A DNA stretch of 64,000 nt from Salegentibacter lacus (GTDB lineage: Bacteria; Bacteroidota; Bacteroidia; Flavobacteriales; Flavobacteriaceae). Within the stretch, counting starts at the first letter, position 1. Each line of letters opens with the position of its first letter. The position numbers were made by a program, and so were the translations under genes. A model generated the notes under the pieces. That model saw nothing but the letters and a program-made list of their open reading frames with translations, ran no database searches and was not told the origin of the DNA. Shown here piece after piece: positions 63,844 through 64,000 of the stretch. The stretch covers positions 62,001 through 126,000 of the forward strand of contig NZ_JAIQZB010000001.1 in assembly GCF_020164555.1 (NCBI RefSeq). The letters are read 5' to 3'.

Positions 63844-64000
63844 TTACTGTACGAGAATTTCCCCTTTAGATCCATTTTTTGAAGGAACCAGACGGTAAAC
63901 AGCTTTTGGTTTCAAGCCCTTCTCAGTTCTATGCGAAACAAAAACTACCGCTGTTTCGCTTTCCTTTGCAATAAGATTAATAAGCGATGTGATTTCTAAG
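63844..64000 (-). CDS. ABC-type ATPase, C-terminal end
   Basis: Only the last 51 codons are inside; the gene continues beyond 64000. The segment LINLIAKESETAVVFVSHRT contains the H-loop His of an ABC ATPase following the D-loop helix, and the tail is KPKAVYRLVPSKNGSKGE. It resembles ModF-type twin ABC proteins, but that subfamily is a guess. It converges with nothing in view and reads in the same direction as mutS. Confidence 0.6.
   Translation of the reverse strand, partial: LEITSLINLIAKESETAVVFVSHRTEKGLKPKAVYRLVPSKNGSKGEILVQ

Noticed and set aside
1-64000. CRISPR arrays or tandem direct repeat arrays
   Set aside because: No regularly spaced identical repeats were seen; the dispersed palindromes are far apart.

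Overview
The window reads as chromosome of a marine-type Bacteroidetes bacterium, family Flavobacteriaceae, close to the Gramella/Salegentibacter/Zunongwangia group (inference from gene content and protein style, not from a search). Support: AT-rich DNA, promoters of the TTTG-N18..20-TAnnTTTG type with little Shine-Dalgarno signal, a DUF5686 outer-membrane protein, an FG-GAP/ASPIC lipoprotein, a K+-dependent membrane pyrophosphatase and CTG/GAA-rich lipoproteins with an acidic residue after the lipid Cys. Almost all of it is housekeeping or common accessory sequence. I see no prophage, CRISPR array, intact transposase or toxin-antitoxin pair.

Layout. 1-7.5 kb: end of an acyl-CoA dehydrogenase gene, ghrA, a universal stress protein, a PLP-dependent dehydratase/racemase, a DinB-fold protein, a large beta-propeller/amidohydrolase fusion and two small membrane proteins. 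7.8-11.6 kb: aldehyde dehydrogenase plus DUF779 with a divergent AraC regulator, and a double-DUF302 protein. 11.7-17.6 kb: deoxynucleoside kinase, fatty acid hydroxylase, and on the other strand a tight non-homologous end-joining operon (Rho_N/SAP-like small protein, Ku, LigD) followed by an App1-type phosphatase. 18-25 kb: membrane and soluble pyrophosphatases, DUF5686 protein, pdhB. 25-37.8 kb: etfBA, bifunctional nuclease, nucleoside transporter, thyA, two TonB-C-like secreted proteins, egtB-egtD with a convergent class V PLP enzyme, folA, fructosamine kinase, a PNPOx-like protein and fabD. 38-42.6 kb: amidohydrolase, DegT aminotransferase, waaA and three tandem tiny acidic lipoproteins. 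42.7-46.6 kb: an S24-type repressor with a clear palindromic operator, then a response regulator and a five-PAS histidine kinase. 46.8-57.5 kb: SDR, VanX-like dipeptidase, metalloprotease, sterol desaturase family enzyme, MscS channel, FG-GAP lipoprotein. 57.5-64 kb: decayed DNA (a duplicated mscS tail and a metallophosphoesterase pseudogene), YihY protein, ACR3 arsenite exporter, tRNA-Gly and tRNA-Leu, mutS and the end of an ABC ATPase gene.

How the parts work together. Nucleotide supply and DNA upkeep recur: deoxynucleoside kinase, nucleoside uptake, thyA, folA, Ku/LigD repair and MutS. Redox and stress themes include ergothioneine synthesis, ETF and aldehyde oxidation. The most unusual signals are a family of dispersed 30-130 bp palindromic elements with terminal inverted repeats (one of which supplies the C-terminus and stop codon of the DinB protein), the 41-bp operator sitting on the promoter of the S24 repressor, the small DNA-binding-like protein leading the Ku/LigD operon, and the triplicated acidic lipoproteins. 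No wholly new system is proven here; these are the leads.
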